64,000 bases of DNA from Euonymus europaeus (GCA_963580455.1 OY756967.1:5354501-5418500); one strand, 5' to 3'. Counted from the stretch's first letter, positions 47,199 through 58,620 are shown. Notes: generated from the letters alone by a model not told the origin. Translations and numbers: made by a program.

Positions 47199-47543
47199 AC
47201 CCAACAGAGAGGCGATTAACAGAGAAAAACTTCGAGAAGACCTATCAAAGAGGGAGATGGGTGCGAGGGAGATGAAGCAGAACGAGGACCCAACAGAGAG
47301 GCAACTAACAGAGAAAAACTTCGAGAAGACCCATCAGAGAGGGAGATGGGTGATGGGTGCGAGGACCCAACAGAGACGCGATTGATGGAAGCTACGAGAT
47401 TCTCCCTCTAATATTAGCCCAGCTTTTTTGCTTTTAATTTTAAGAAATTATTTTTCATCTCAGCCATTCACAAAATCTGACGGACAATAATAGAAGTTCG
47501 TAAGTTTGAGAAAGTAAGGGTCTGCGCACTTGAGAAGCCCTGT
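47199..47543 (+). repeat. Right terminal inverted repeat of the MULE, internally duplicated
   Basis: The outer about 190 bp pairs with the left terminus. The inner part contains two copies of a unit starting GACCCAACAGAGAGGC (47199 and 47287) and a third partial start at 47365. The left terminus has the corresponding sequence only once. An open frame across it (47026-47385) is probably a by-product of the repeat. Confidence 0.8.
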
Positions 47544-47551
47544 ATATTTAT

Positions 47552-48056
47552 ATTAATATTCATATATTTATATATATATATATATACTACTGTTTTTATA
47601 TATATACATATATTTCTATTACTGTTCATATGTATATATATATATATATATTTCAAGTTGGTTGGTTTTTAGCAGATGGCCCTAATGCGCCATAGAGAGC
47701 AAGACAAGGACCCTCAAGATTCAATGTCAAAAGGAGTATCAATCAAGTGGAATCATCAGTTCAAAGTTCTCAGAAACCTTCTCTTCCACTCAGGTGAGCA
47801 ATGTTAGAAACTATTAGCTTATTTGAAGACCAATGCTTCCAATGCAAAAAACATTTCCAACCATATAGGCTTTGTATCTGTAGTGGGAGGTAACCATGAT
47901 TTACATTACAATTGAACTACAGATACATGAGCCTTTGATTTTATAACATCCATGCTTGATTATTTTGATGCATAAGAAGGGTTGATATGTCATATGCTAC
48001 CTTACTTGATAGGACTAGACACAAAATCAATTATATAGGCCATGTAAGATTAAGGA
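47552..48056. other. Right continuation of the interrupted LTR and unclassified DNA
   Basis: TA-rich sequence resembling the left flank of the MULE runs to about 47652. After that no gene or repeat was recognised before the copia debris. Confidence 0.4.
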
Positions 48057-49140
48057 ATGATATTTGTTTTGATAGGAGTTTTGGTTGTCAAAAGCTTCAA
48101 TTTCAATTCAATATCAACAAGCGAATTTCTAAGGAATAGAGATTATAAATTAGCATTTAATCATCATGATTCTTGTCAATTACAGGATATTATCACCTTG
48201 AGGAGAATTGGGATGGAAACCATGCATAATAGATTGTATTTCTCACTTGAAGATTTAAAATCAATGAAGAAACTTTCAGTTCAAGTAGGTGCTGTCATCA
48301 AAGATCAAATATGGCACAAGAGATTTGGTCAACCCTCTGCTAAGGTTTCTGCCATGATTAGAGAAGATTTTGTGAAAAATTGTGATGTCTGTGTCTTTGA
48401 TAAGATGAAGATAAAATACACTTCAATAAGCTTAAAAAATCTTGATCTTGTCCATATAGATATTTGAGGTCCAAATAGTGTACCTCTTGTCGATAAACAA
48501 GAGTATTTTGTAACAATTATAGATGATTTTACTAGGGCAACCTACATATTTTTAATGAAATTCAATTATGAAGTTAGAAATCATGTTGAACATTTCAATA
48601 ATTATGTTCAAGACCAATTCAAAAACATAATCAAAGTAATTAGGTCCGACAATGGATTAGAGTTTGTCATGCATGATTTTTATAACAGCGAAGATATTAC
48701 ATATCAAATCACATGCTCATTACACCCACACCCCACACACCCCCCACCCCCCCTCAACAAAATGGTATTGTTGAGATGAAATATCAACATTTGTTGAATG
48801 TAAGTAAGGCTTTAAGAATTAAATCCGGAATTCTAGAAAAATAATTGAATTTGTGTATACAAACAACAGCTTATCTTATAAATAGGTTGCGTTCTAGATT
48901 ATTAGATAAAAACAATTCTTACCAGATTATAGAAATCCAAATTATCATACTCTTAAAAGTCTTTGGTAGTCTATGTTATGCTAAGATCCTTAAACATCAA
49001 CAATCGAAATTTGATAACAATGCTAGAAGCTGTCTTCTTAGGTTATCCTCCTAATGTCAAGGGATATAGATTACTAGATATATAATCAAATGAAGTAATC
49101 ATTTCAAGGGATGTTATTTTCAAAGACACAAGCTATCTTT
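48057..49140 (+). pseudogene. Copia integrase fragment (solo debris)
   Basis: Plus-strand integrase text in order: zinc-binding region IWHKRFGQPSAKVS and CDVCVFDKMK (48300-48415), core LVHIDI, a stop at GP, then YFVTIIDDFTRATYIFLMK and IIKVIRSDNGLEFVMHDFY (48520-48690). Next comes a disturbed TPQQNG region (48721-48770), then YQHLLNVSKALRIKSG, LINRLRSRLLDKN and KVFGSLCYAKI. LGYPPNVKGYRLL and VIISRDVIFKDTS end at about 49130. No LTRs, reverse transcriptase or RNase H are attached, so it is a truncated remnant in plus orientation. Confidence 0.85.
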
Positions 49141-49426
49141 TTTATTTTTTTTTCTTTTCCATTAGTGTTTGCTTGTAACCATTTATGTAGAATTTTTTTT
49201 TTCATATTCAACGTACACGATGCAAATTTTAACAATATCAAAAGGAAAAAAAATGAAAAATTCAATTTATTTATCTTATACGATTATTTTGGTCATGTCT
49301 TAACATTTCTCTATAGAAATCCTTTGATGAACACTTTGCTCTCCTCTGTTTGTATTTGGCACCAATGCACAAGACAATCCAACCCTCCCCCAAATCATGA
49401 ACAATGGTGCAAGAGAAGTGATTTCC

Positions 49427-51020
49427 TTAACACCTCTTTCCAACCTTGCAGTTGAGTGTGCCAGAGAAGCGTGTGAGCCTTGTAACAAACGTTCCAGGCT
49501 TTGCTTTGATCATATCCAGTCTACTGTATGATTTCTTCTTCAGTGGTGCACCAGATTGAACAAAGAAGGCTCCATTCATCAACACATCTCCTTCCGATCT
49601 CCATGTCCATTGCATCCACTCAGACTCCGGGGCATAATCCCTCTTGGTCACCTGTAAAAAACACATTTAAACCACCCTGTATGTTCATCTATAGCTCTTG
49701 ACCTTTGTGACTTTCAAGTGGAAATGTAATTACCTCTTTGAGGTGGGCCTCATCGGGAGCGATGAATCGATTGCCCTGGCTGATGATGGTGGGATGTTTG
49801 CTGCCACCAATGGCATACATTCTCCAGTGAGTGTAGTCATTGTTTACAACGTGGAAGAAACCCCATCTACATCTTGGCATTCTCTGTATTAGTCCCTGAC
49901 CAAAATGGTTGAATGCAACTGTGACTTGCATTATTTTGTCTGCTTCATATCCGTCACTTGCACCCAACAACATAACCTGCGCAAAAAATCCCATTTACAT
50001 ATGAATCTTGAATGTTAAAATCAATGTGATATTTGAGCTTGGGTTGGTTACATCATTATGATGAGTGAAGTGACAGTTTGAAATGGTGATGGCAGTGGAT
50101 CCAGCGATTGCATCGATGAGTCCATCTTGACATTTTGACATAGAGACATGGTCAATCCAAACATTGGTTGAACCGAAGATCGAAATCCCATCTCCGTCGC
50201 TGAATGTTCGGAGCCCGATATGGTCTACAGAATCTCTAATCATGCCACCTTCTCTCTGAACAATATGGTGAATCTTAAGGTTGTGAAGAATCACGTTGTT
50301 GACATATTGAATGGTAAGGCCAGCACCATAAGCAATTTGAACATTAGCTCCACGACCGTCGATTGTCTTATCGCTTGTGATGATCAATTCCTTTGACAAT
50401 TTGATGATCATGCTACGTGCAAATATGATCCACAATGGCTGTTTCTGGATCACAGCGTGGCGTAATGTTCCTGGTTTCGGGCTCATGACATCGTCGTCTG
50501 AGCTATCAGTTACTATATAGTACCTACCACGCAACCCTCCGGTGGTTTTGCGGCCAAAACCAAGTACACACCTGGCTAGCCTCTTGCGGTTATTCGCCCA
50601 TTTCTTCCTGCACCTCCAGCACCTATCAATTGGATTGGTTGCCCTGCATGGTCCTCTGTATTTCCTGAGATGCATAAGGTTTCTTCTAGTAGTACTGTTG
50701 GATGACAAATCTGTCTCCCTACCACCACAAGTGTATAACAAGTTGATATTACTAACATCTCATATGATCATATCGTATCATATAACATGATAGACAAAAA
50801 GAAAAATGAAAGATGGATTGAGGAATCAGTTGTTAACTTCGAAATTGAAGTCAAAGGTGACTGATTCCGGATCAGCTTGATAGGCATCGAGGGCATTCTT
50901 CTTAGCCAACTCAGCTCTTTCCCTCCAAACCTCATCAAACTCAGCAATGTCGGCCAAAAGGGTTGGAATGAGAGCGGCAAACGAGAAGAAAAATATACAT
51001 TTCAGCTTAGATAACTCCAT
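49427..51020 (-). CDS. Pectate lyase, polysaccharide lyase family 1
   Basis: A secreted enzyme that cleaves de-esterified pectin in the cell wall by calcium-dependent beta-elimination. Exons (minus): 51020-50838, 50714-50052, 49976-49734, 49651-49427; 437 residues, all phase-0 junctions. Residues 1-22 are a signal peptide ([18 protein letters not shown]). Motifs: [68 protein letters not shown], then the calcium and catalytic region [39 protein letters not shown] and [20 protein letters not shown], ending [14 protein letters not shown] and CKVGKRC. The first intron's acceptor is the least certain point: GGTAG or GGGAG, chosen to keep phase. Otherwise it is intact and of usual length. No regulatory motif could be assigned. 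Confidence 0.92.
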
Positions 51021-54000
51021 TATTCTTGCTAGTTCTATTGAATAAGGTCTAGCTGGGGTTGAACCCGTGTGCAGTGTGGGTTCAGACCCAATTAGACCAA
51101 TAAAAGAGGTGAAAGAATGATAGAAAGGAAGGTAATTAAGTAGCTAAACTACCCGCATTTCCTGCTACGCCATAGTTTTCATTAATAGAATGAAAGATGT
51201 CCTGTGATGTGTTTAATAATCTTAGGCCATTAGAGATTTTACTAAAGTTAGTTAGCAAATAAAGAGGATTGCCACGCTTTCATAACGGTTTGTTAGTTTG
51301 TGTCTGACAAAGACAACAAAATTGGTTGCAATTAAAGAGTCTAATAAATGGTCTATTAGGAAGTCACCCCCATGAATTCTGTTTTAAGAATGTTTTGTTC
51401 ATATTTAGTTGTTTGTTCTCACTCCATAACAGCTCAACACAATATTGAAGAACATATAATCACATGATGACCCGAATTTAAACTCATATCGGATGTCCAA
51501 ATGTCATGCATGTATGGTGTCGTTATAAAATAAAAAGTGTCTTCTTGCTGCTTCCAAGTCTAATTGTACTAATTAACATGAATTCAATTTCATCTCATGA
51601 CATGCAATGCACACACACACAAGCAACAGAAAGTGTATGAGACACACACACACAAGACAATGTCTGTTAAAAGTTGGGAGGTCAAAGAGGCACAATCTTC
51701 ATGAAATCTATCATCTTAAACAAAAATAGGCATTAAAAGTAACATGATCTCAGGCTTTCTTGGATTTTTTGACTATACTAACACTTCAAAAGTAATTAAA
51801 AAAAATCAAGAACTATGAATGAAAAAACAGTTTGTTAAAAGATGAGTGGAGTGAAAATGACATCAAAACACTGGTGTTAAAGAAAAAGTTATCCAAAGTA
51901 AGTTGCTTTTCAGACTCTCTAAAACTAAAGCATGCCAAACACATTCTTTCCTTCAATTAACAAAACAAAATACACACACATATAGTAGCATATATATTGC
52001 ACCCAATGGCTGATCCAGGATTTGAATTCACTGGAGGCACCAATAAGCAATGGGGTTTTCCCGAACTTTTTTAGTGTTATTTATATGACATGAGAATCAC
52101 TAGTTATAATTTCAAACAATAAAATATTATATTTATCGTTCCAAGTCCGTATTTTTACCTTTGTATTTGTTCTGAAAAAATGGCGCTTCAAAAAAATCAC
52201 ATGGTTCATGTAACTTGAAAAATGGAAAAAATAAGGAGAGAGATCCCTAATTACAAAGCAATGAGACCCAAAAGAAAGACATCTCTAGTCTCACAAATTC
52301 GTTGGGGGCCAAATTAATCCCTCCTCTGATTGCACCCACAAGAGCAGAATAATAAGTACTAATTAAAAGGGATAAGTAACGATTAAGTTCACATGCTTAT
52401 AAAATAAGCTCCTATGCTTCAGATAATGGATTGTGTTTGTCGTTGTCCATAATTTCCGTCCAAATATACTGACGCTGCCGTTATGAAATGATTTGATATT
52501 TTTATTTTAAAAAACATAAAAATTCTATTTGGAAATGTGACTTGGATTAAAAAATGAAACACAAAACTTCGCCAACCCTTCACCTCCCCAACTCCCGGCT
52601 CCCATAATGCGGAAAGGGGCAAACATTATCCGTTATTTGAAGTTTAGGGGTTTTTTGATCCGAAAAAAATAGAGGGACTCAAGTGACCTCTTTTTCATAA
52701 GTACAAAGGGCTAATCGTTATTTATCCCTAATTAAAATGAAAATTTCCAATTTATCAAGTAAAGTTCTCTGTCTTCACTTAGTCACTTTACACATTGGAA
52801 GGTCTTTAAGCATAATGACTATATTTTAAACTCTCTAATGACTTTGGCTTTCGGCCTAGTCAATCGTCAAATATTATTAAGTTCAAAAGGCTGCATCGCA
52901 ATCGTGTGTGCTTCCGAATGGTTACTTTATTTTGCTTACACATCTTAAAATGTATCATATTTTGATATTAACTTGGTTTATGATATTATGATCCCAGTTT
53001 TCTTTTCTTGATAATCAAGAATGACAGTAGACAAGCTTGCCGTTTGGATAACTGATAACATTAGACCCGTGCACACAAAACTTTCCTACCCAACAACAAG
53101 TAACTTGGTTTATGAGATTATAAACCCACATAGTTATGCATTATTTGCATTGAAATCCACCTGAAGCATAGGATTTTCCTTGTCTGAAGAAAGTCTTTTT
53201 TAGCAAATTTTCGCATTTTAAAAGTCGAATTCCCCACATACTTATTCTCAGACTTTAAACCATATATGGCAAAAGCACTTCCTTCATTGAATAATATAGT
53301 ATTTCAATTACTTCCTTTGCAATTCACTTACTTTATTCCTGCTCCCTATATACTCACTAGGTTTCCAAAAAATATAAAAATAAGCCAAGAATACCAAAAT
53401 CCTGAAATCCCAGAATTAACTGACTTTGGATAACAATGGTGGATTACTTGGTCAAAAAAAGTACGGAAAATAGGGAAAATTAAAGCCTACATGACCAAAA
53501 AAAATGTAGATTTAGGTTTCAGTCTATATATGTATAGGTCTCCTTTGTCTAAAGAACAAATGTGCCCCAGAGAACAAGCCTCAAGGAAGCTGGAATCAAA
53601 ACCTTTTTACACATGATGAAACAGTAGATTTTCTGTATAATTAGACATTTAGACGGACTATCTTTGATACTTAACCATCTCAACAGGGGAAAAATAACTG
53701 AACATTAATGTACATCACAAGCATATGGTAGGCAAAGTTGTCGACCGATAATCGTCAGGCCAAAAATAGAGTCCAATGCCATATTAGCATAGTATATAAT
53801 TGGTTTGTTACATTGATTATTTGGTTTGATTAGTTAATTGCTTTGCTTTTGCTGGATTCACAATATAACAAGGCTGGCATTCAGTTATTGATTGATATTT
53901 CATATATACTGTCTAATTTCACTTTTCTTTTTTTTTTTATCAATGTTCTTTGATCTCTTTCTCATTTTTTGATTTTTTTTTGTCACAGTTTCTCTTCCTG

Positions 54001-54071
54001 TTCATCATCGGCATCTCCAGAATCTGTTTCTTGAACAAAGAAAGCATATATATATATAATAATTTTTTGAC
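51021..54071. other. Intergenic between the divergent pectate lyase and PIN genes
   Basis: Three kilobases with no further gene. It contains the promoters of both neighbours, short CA microsatellites (about 51610-51655), a decayed repeat-like phrase around 52008-52090 (AATGGCTGATCCAGGATTTG) and one MITE at 52370-52738. Confidence 0.55.
52370..52738. mobile_element. MULE-derived MITE with 9-bp target duplication
   Basis: 369 bp starting GGGATAAGTAACGATTA and ending with the mirrored TAATCGTTATTTATCCC. It is flanked by the perfect 9-bp direct repeat TAATTAAAA (52361-52369 and 52739-52747), the Mutator hallmark. It has no coding capacity. Confidence 0.85.
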
Positions 54072-55590
54072 ATGATTTCTGGGAAAGATGTGTACCATAT
54101 TGTGGAGGCCACCGTGCCTTTATATGTTGCAATGATTTTAGCTTACCTATCTCTCAAATGGCTAAAACTCTTTACGCCAGATCAATGTGCAGGCATAAAC
54201 AAGCTGGTTTCGAAATTCTCGATCCCATTGTTGTCATTCGAGATAATCTCTGCCAACAATCCCTACAAAATGAACCTCAAACTCATAATCGCAGACTTTA
54301 TTCAGAAACTACTTGCCCTTGCATTGTTGTCAGCATTAGCCAAATTGAGTCCTAAAGGGAACTTCAAATGGGTTATCACCGGACTTTCTCTGTCGACGTT
54401 GCCTAACACTTTGATCCTCGGAATTCCAATCATCAAGGCAATGTATAAGGAAGAAGCAGAAGGTCTCTTAGCCCAAATAATTGTCTTACAAAGCATAATA
54501 TGGTACAATCTGTTGTTGATTATGTATGAGTTCAATGATGCTATTTCGGCCTCTACATCTGCAGCAACACCTTCAGAAGCTACAGGTAGGCATAAAGTTG
54601 TTGGTTTTTTAAATTTTGAGGATTTTATATTTGAAACTTGAATTTATCATATATGGGTTGTTTTCTTTTCCAAGTAGATCAGGAGTCGGCTTCAGAACCA
54701 CAGTCGAAAACCGAAACAGGAAGAGAAGTTAAAATCATGCTTATCCTCTCAACAGTGGCAAGGAAGCTTATGCAAAATCCCAACACTTATGCAACATTGT
54801 TGGGTCTTATATGGGCATGTATACACTTTAAGTAAGTCTACAAAATTTCTTTTAAACCCCATCAAGTGATCAAAGAATATAACCCTTTATCTGTTCCAGA
54901 TGGGGTGTGAAATTACCTGAAATCATCGATAACTCGATAGAGATAATGTCGAGTGGAGGACTTGGAATGGCAATGTTTAGCTTAGGTATGATTAGCAGTT
55001 AGAACTTGTCCGAATTTCTCCGAAATAAGTTCTTGAAAGAAACTTTTTCTGACTACTGATTTTGCAGGACTTTTCATGGCATCAAGTGGTAGCATAATAG
55101 CATGTGGGATTCGGATGTTATTGGTAACCATAGCAGCAAAGTTCATTCTAGGTCCTGCGTTAATGGCTGCATCGTCTGCTGCTATCTGTCTAAGGAGCAC
55201 AGTCCTGAAGGTGGCAATAGTCCAGGTAGGTTTAGGTCGAGTTTGGCATTGCTTATAAACCGCGTAAAAATCGAAAACAATCAGAAGACGTACGATATTA
55301 GGTTTCACATTCGTCACTGTGTGTTGATGTATACTGCAGGCAGCTCTTCCTCAAGGAATTGTTCCATTTGTATTTGCCAAAGAATATAATGTTCACCCAG
55401 ATATAGTGAGCACTGGGTATGTATTACTAAATGTTCTTGCCTGGTTGGGTCTCGATACGTAATTACGCCTTAAAACAGTTCAAAGAACTGGTTTTGATTT
55501 CTGTTTGTTGTGGTTTACAGGGTAATCTTTGGGATGCTCATTGCCTTACCAGTAGCATTGGCATATTACTTGCCGTTGGCAGCCTTGTGA
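54072..55590 (+). CDS. PIN8: PIN-type auxin efflux carrier, short-loop (PIN8-like)
   Basis: An integral membrane auxin transporter. Short-loop PINs sit in the endoplasmic reticulum and adjust intracellular auxin; the Arabidopsis PIN8 counterpart acts mainly in pollen. Exons: 54072-54585, 54678-54831, 54900-54985, 55068-55225, 55340-55416, 55521-55590; 352 residues, all GT-AG and in phase. The N-terminal membrane domain begins [20 protein letters not shown] and includes [20 protein letters not shown] and [20 protein letters not shown]. The central loop is only about 45 residues (from about [16 protein letters not shown] to [10 protein letters not shown]) instead of several hundred in PIN1-type proteins. 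The C-terminal domain has [54 protein letters not shown] and [11 protein letters not shown]. Closest by eye to PIN8 rather than PIN5. No defect was seen. Confidence 0.93.
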
Positions 55591-56083
55591 TAAAATGATA
55601 ACACAGCAAGAGAATTACCCAGTGTGCGTAGATGTCAGAATTTTATTCATTTCATTATTAATCTTTTGATTAGTGGATGTCACATGTATGATTGATGAAT
55701 TCTAATAACATAATATTCACACCCATTTAGGAATGTTCGAGTATAGTTAGTTAAGTCCGTCTAAATATTCAAACCAAAATATATCATAAACACTTTATGT
55801 TATCGGACCCAAACTAGAATTTTTGCCACCCGGCCCTAGTCACAATCCATAGACCAGACTCCTTTTGTTGATTACATATTGATTTAGTTGCATGTCTTTT
55901 CTCACTTGACAACATAGTAGGACAAAAATCGATTTCAAGACCTCTCGAGTTTATACGGTTTGACTCAAAAAGATTTATTAACTAGACTATCTCCCAAATG
56001 GTTATAGGAAATGTCATTTCTTGATAATACTTTAAACAAAACATAGCCAAAAAAAAGTTCACATTATCGTATGGTGCGATGCA
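55591..56083. other. 3' region of PIN8-like and spacer
   Basis: Probable 3' UTR followed by AT-rich spacer; nothing else recognised. Confidence 0.5.
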
Positions 56084-57610
56084 ACTAGGGATGGCAATGG
56101 GGTATGGCAATGGGGTATGGCAAAGCGAGAACGGGTATGCCCTCCCAATCCCCATCCTTTTTTTTTGGCTTCGGGGAATCCCCGACCCCGACCCTGTTGG
56201 GATGGGGAACCCCAAAACTCGACCCCATCCCCAACTAAATTTTTAAATTCCTTGATCTGTGACTATGAATTAAATTCCATAGTAGGAGCTCCACATATCA
56301 ATCAAAACAAATCAAGCAGCAACAAAAATTAATTTTCAAGTAATGAGATGTTGAAAAATACAAATTACAAAAACTGTAAAATTATAGCAAAAATACAGCA
56401 AATTCATAAGATTCAAAATACAAACTCATACAACAAATTCCACAATACATAGTCAATTCTAACATAAATTCATCAGATTCTCTAGTACAAAAGAAGTTCA
56501 GTCCATAACTTGCAGATCATTATAACAATATGATTATGTTTAGCTGAGCAGTGTCAACTTGCAAACTAACTACTACGATTAGTGTTGGCATTCTCTATGT
56601 TGATGTTGATGGTGCAAGACTCCGGCTTCTATGACATGAATATAGTGCAATAAATAAGAGGATAGTACAATAAGCAATTAAGCACCAATAAAAATCATGA
56701 AAGCAATCTTACCTCCGTGTCCGAATCATTATCAAACTTTTCATCTATGAAACTGTAGGATTTGATTCTAATAAGACAAAATACATAAAAAAAGTTAAAA
56801 TGGAAAAGCAATCAAGAAAGTACTTAATCATTTAAGGATTATTTGAATACCTTGAATTTCACTCCACAACCAATCTCGAGCGCACATCAAAACCCCCACA
56901 ATTTTGAGATGAAGTCTACTATGTTGAAGACTTAAAATCCTCCCACTTGTACTAAAAGTTGATTCTGAAGCAATAGTCGTCGCAGGAATGGCCAATATAT
57001 ATCATGCAAAGTGGGATACTTGATCCCATTAGTTTCCCACCAACGTAAGATATCAAACTCACTTGTAGCTCTTGGCAAGAGAGATTCTTCTAAGTAATAA
57101 TCCAACTCTGACTTCACATGTTCAGTATTGGTATTGGACTCTATACTTCACATGTTCAGTATTGGTATTGGACTCTAGAGAAGTAGAATATAAACCCACA
57201 TTAACTTCTTGAGATTGTTTAGACCTCCTTTCCTACTCTTGAACCACATCATGCAACATTTTTTTTTTCAATTTTCAATAAAGATGCATCACCACAAACA
57301 AGAGGGTAATAGAATTGAATTATCTTCATCTTGTACCTCGAATCTAAGATGCTTCCAACTGACAACAAAGAATTTATTATATCCCAATACTTGTCAAACT
57401 TTGCTTTCATCCTTGTTGACATTGTTTTCACCTCAATGTTATTTGACACTCGCCATTCATCAATTGCCAACTTAATCTCACAAATAGTTGAGAAGAAAAG
57501 ATTGATAATGGGATACATGGTTCCTGAAAAACAACTTTGTAGCATCAAGAAATACCTCTAATTTGGAAGAAATCTTTTTTACTTTCGACCACTCTTCTTC
57601 GGTAGTGACT
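56084..57610 (-). mobile_element. hAT transposon relic
   Basis: The low-coordinate end at about 56084 reads TAGGGATGGCAATGGGGTAT, a typical hAT terminus, followed by GC-rich subterminal text up to about 56240. Minus-strand transposase remnants follow at 56840-57600. The opposite terminus was not found, so the extent to the right is uncertain. Confidence 0.65.
56840..57605 (-). pseudogene. hAT transposase (zinc-finger BED / RICESLEEPER-like), C-terminal part
   Basis: The minus strand reads EEEWSKVKKISSKLEVFLDA, a frame change, FFSTICEIKLAIDEW, STRMKAKFDKYWDIINSLLS and VGSILDSRYKMKIIQFYYP (the DUF4413-like region). The hAT dimerisation domain follows (LDYYLEESLLPRATSEFDIL, WWETNGIKYPTLHDI; 57117-56990), with a frame change to LQHSRLHLKIVGVLMCARDW near 56860-56930. 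The N-terminal zinc finger and the first catalytic part are not visible, and several frameshifts are present. Domesticated hAT genes exist in plants, but the breaks here argue for a pseudogene. Confidence 0.82.
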
Positions 57611-57678
57611 CTTTTATATAAAGACTCACGTTGTTTCAATCAAGGAAAAACATTAAAATTGAACACATCAGATAAGAA

Positions 57679-57687
<9 letters not shown>

Positions 57688-57722
<35 letters not shown>
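57688..57722. repeat. (AT)n microsatellite
   Basis: An uninterrupted AT run of about 35 bp after a short A tract. Confidence 0.9.
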
Positions 57723-57723
<1 letters not shown>

Positions 57724-58123
57724 TATAGTCTACATTCTTTGTGACATAAAACCCAAAATCAATAATCAAAAGAACAGATAAAAAAAATGATAAAAGGAAA
57801 GGGAGGGATTGTCATACTCAAATATGTAGAATTCGAAAAACACTAATCTTGTTGGCTGTTGTAGGCAGAGGTGGGAGCAGATCAGGTCGAAAGAATTGTA
57901 GACTCCACGCTTGACGTTGGCTACACTCGAAGTCGCAGTCCGTAGACGACAGTTTGTGGTCATGCTTGAGGGTGATGAGTATTTGCAAATTAGGTATTTT
58001 GTTGTGCACAGTGCACTTATGCAGGAGTGGCATAGTTATTGTTATTATTTTCTTTTTCTTTTTTATTTAAAAAATGTAAATTAAAAGACTAAAAGTTATC
58101 CCCTAATCAAGTAATCAACTTAG

Positions 58124-58263
58124 CCCCTGTTTGGATGAGAGTATACGCTCACAGTCCTTATACGCTAGCGTATACTCTGTCACTCATACTCTCGGACACT
58201 CTCAGCTTTTACGTTTTACGATAGCTTATATTCTATGAAACATACTCTGATCCAAACGGACTG
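58124..58263. mobile_element. Small MITE with GTTTGGAT inverted ends
   Basis: About 140 bp between CCCCTGTTTGGAT and ATCCAAACGGACTG, with subterminal GAGAGTAT/CATACTCT also mirrored. The centre has the palindrome TATACGCTAGCGTATA. TTAG flanks both sides. It is hAT-like or PIF-like by its ends; too short to decide. Confidence 0.55.
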
Positions 58264-58454
58264 TTAGCATAATTGATAATAGCATTAGAATTTTATGTTT
58301 TTTTTAACCTTTTAATTTAAAATTTTAGAATCTTAGTTATTTAGTAAAAAGGTTAAAATTAAAATAATTATGGGTTAAAGTTATCTTTTGGTGTACTATT
58401 TTTGAATTTTGAGTAATTTCATATTTCACACATTTGAGCTTTGTTTTATTGTTT

Positions 58455-58620
58455 CGACCTTTAGTTTAGGGATTTAAGGATTAAGGTTTAAACCTTTAGT
58501 TTAGGGGTTTAAGGATTAAGATTTAGGGATTAGTGTTCAGGGTTTAATAGTTAAGATGTACGATTTAACCATTTAGGGGTTTAAGAGTTAGTGTTTCGAA
58601 TTTAAGGGTTCGTGTTCATT
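58455..58620. repeat. Degenerate telomere-like TTTAGGG tract
   Basis: Many TTTAGGG-like words (TTTAGGGATTTAAGG, TTTAGGGGTTTAAGG, ATTTAGGGATTAG, TTTAGGGGTTTAAGAG) at irregular spacing. It could be a decayed interstitial telomeric repeat or unrelated low-complexity DNA. Confidence 0.35.

Larger units (their letters stand above)
38761..47543 (+). mobile_element. FAR1-type Mutator-like element (MULE) with nested copia
   Basis: Terminal inverted repeats start ACAGGGCTTCTCAAGTG on the left (38761) and are mirrored on the right, ending at 47543. The match continues for about 190 bp with roughly 85% identity by eye, then more loosely to about 39030 and 47200. Flanking ATATTTAT at 38753-38760 and 47544-47551 is a candidate 8-bp target duplication, although the region is AT-rich. 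Inside are the two halves of a FAR1/FRS-like transposase on the plus strand, separated by a 4.6-kb copia element. Without that insertion the MULE is about 4.1 kb. Frameshifts in the transposase make it non-functional now. Confidence 0.85.

Noticed and set aside
47026..47385. Basic 119-codon frame (repeating NREKLRED, REMGARE)
   Set aside because: It coincides with the duplicated MULE subterminal repeat; the repeated peptide follows from the DNA repeat.
38753..47551. ATATTTAT as a certain MULE target duplication
   Set aside because: Kept only as a candidate: it is 8 rather than 9 bp and the flanks are strongly AT-rich, so a chance match is possible.
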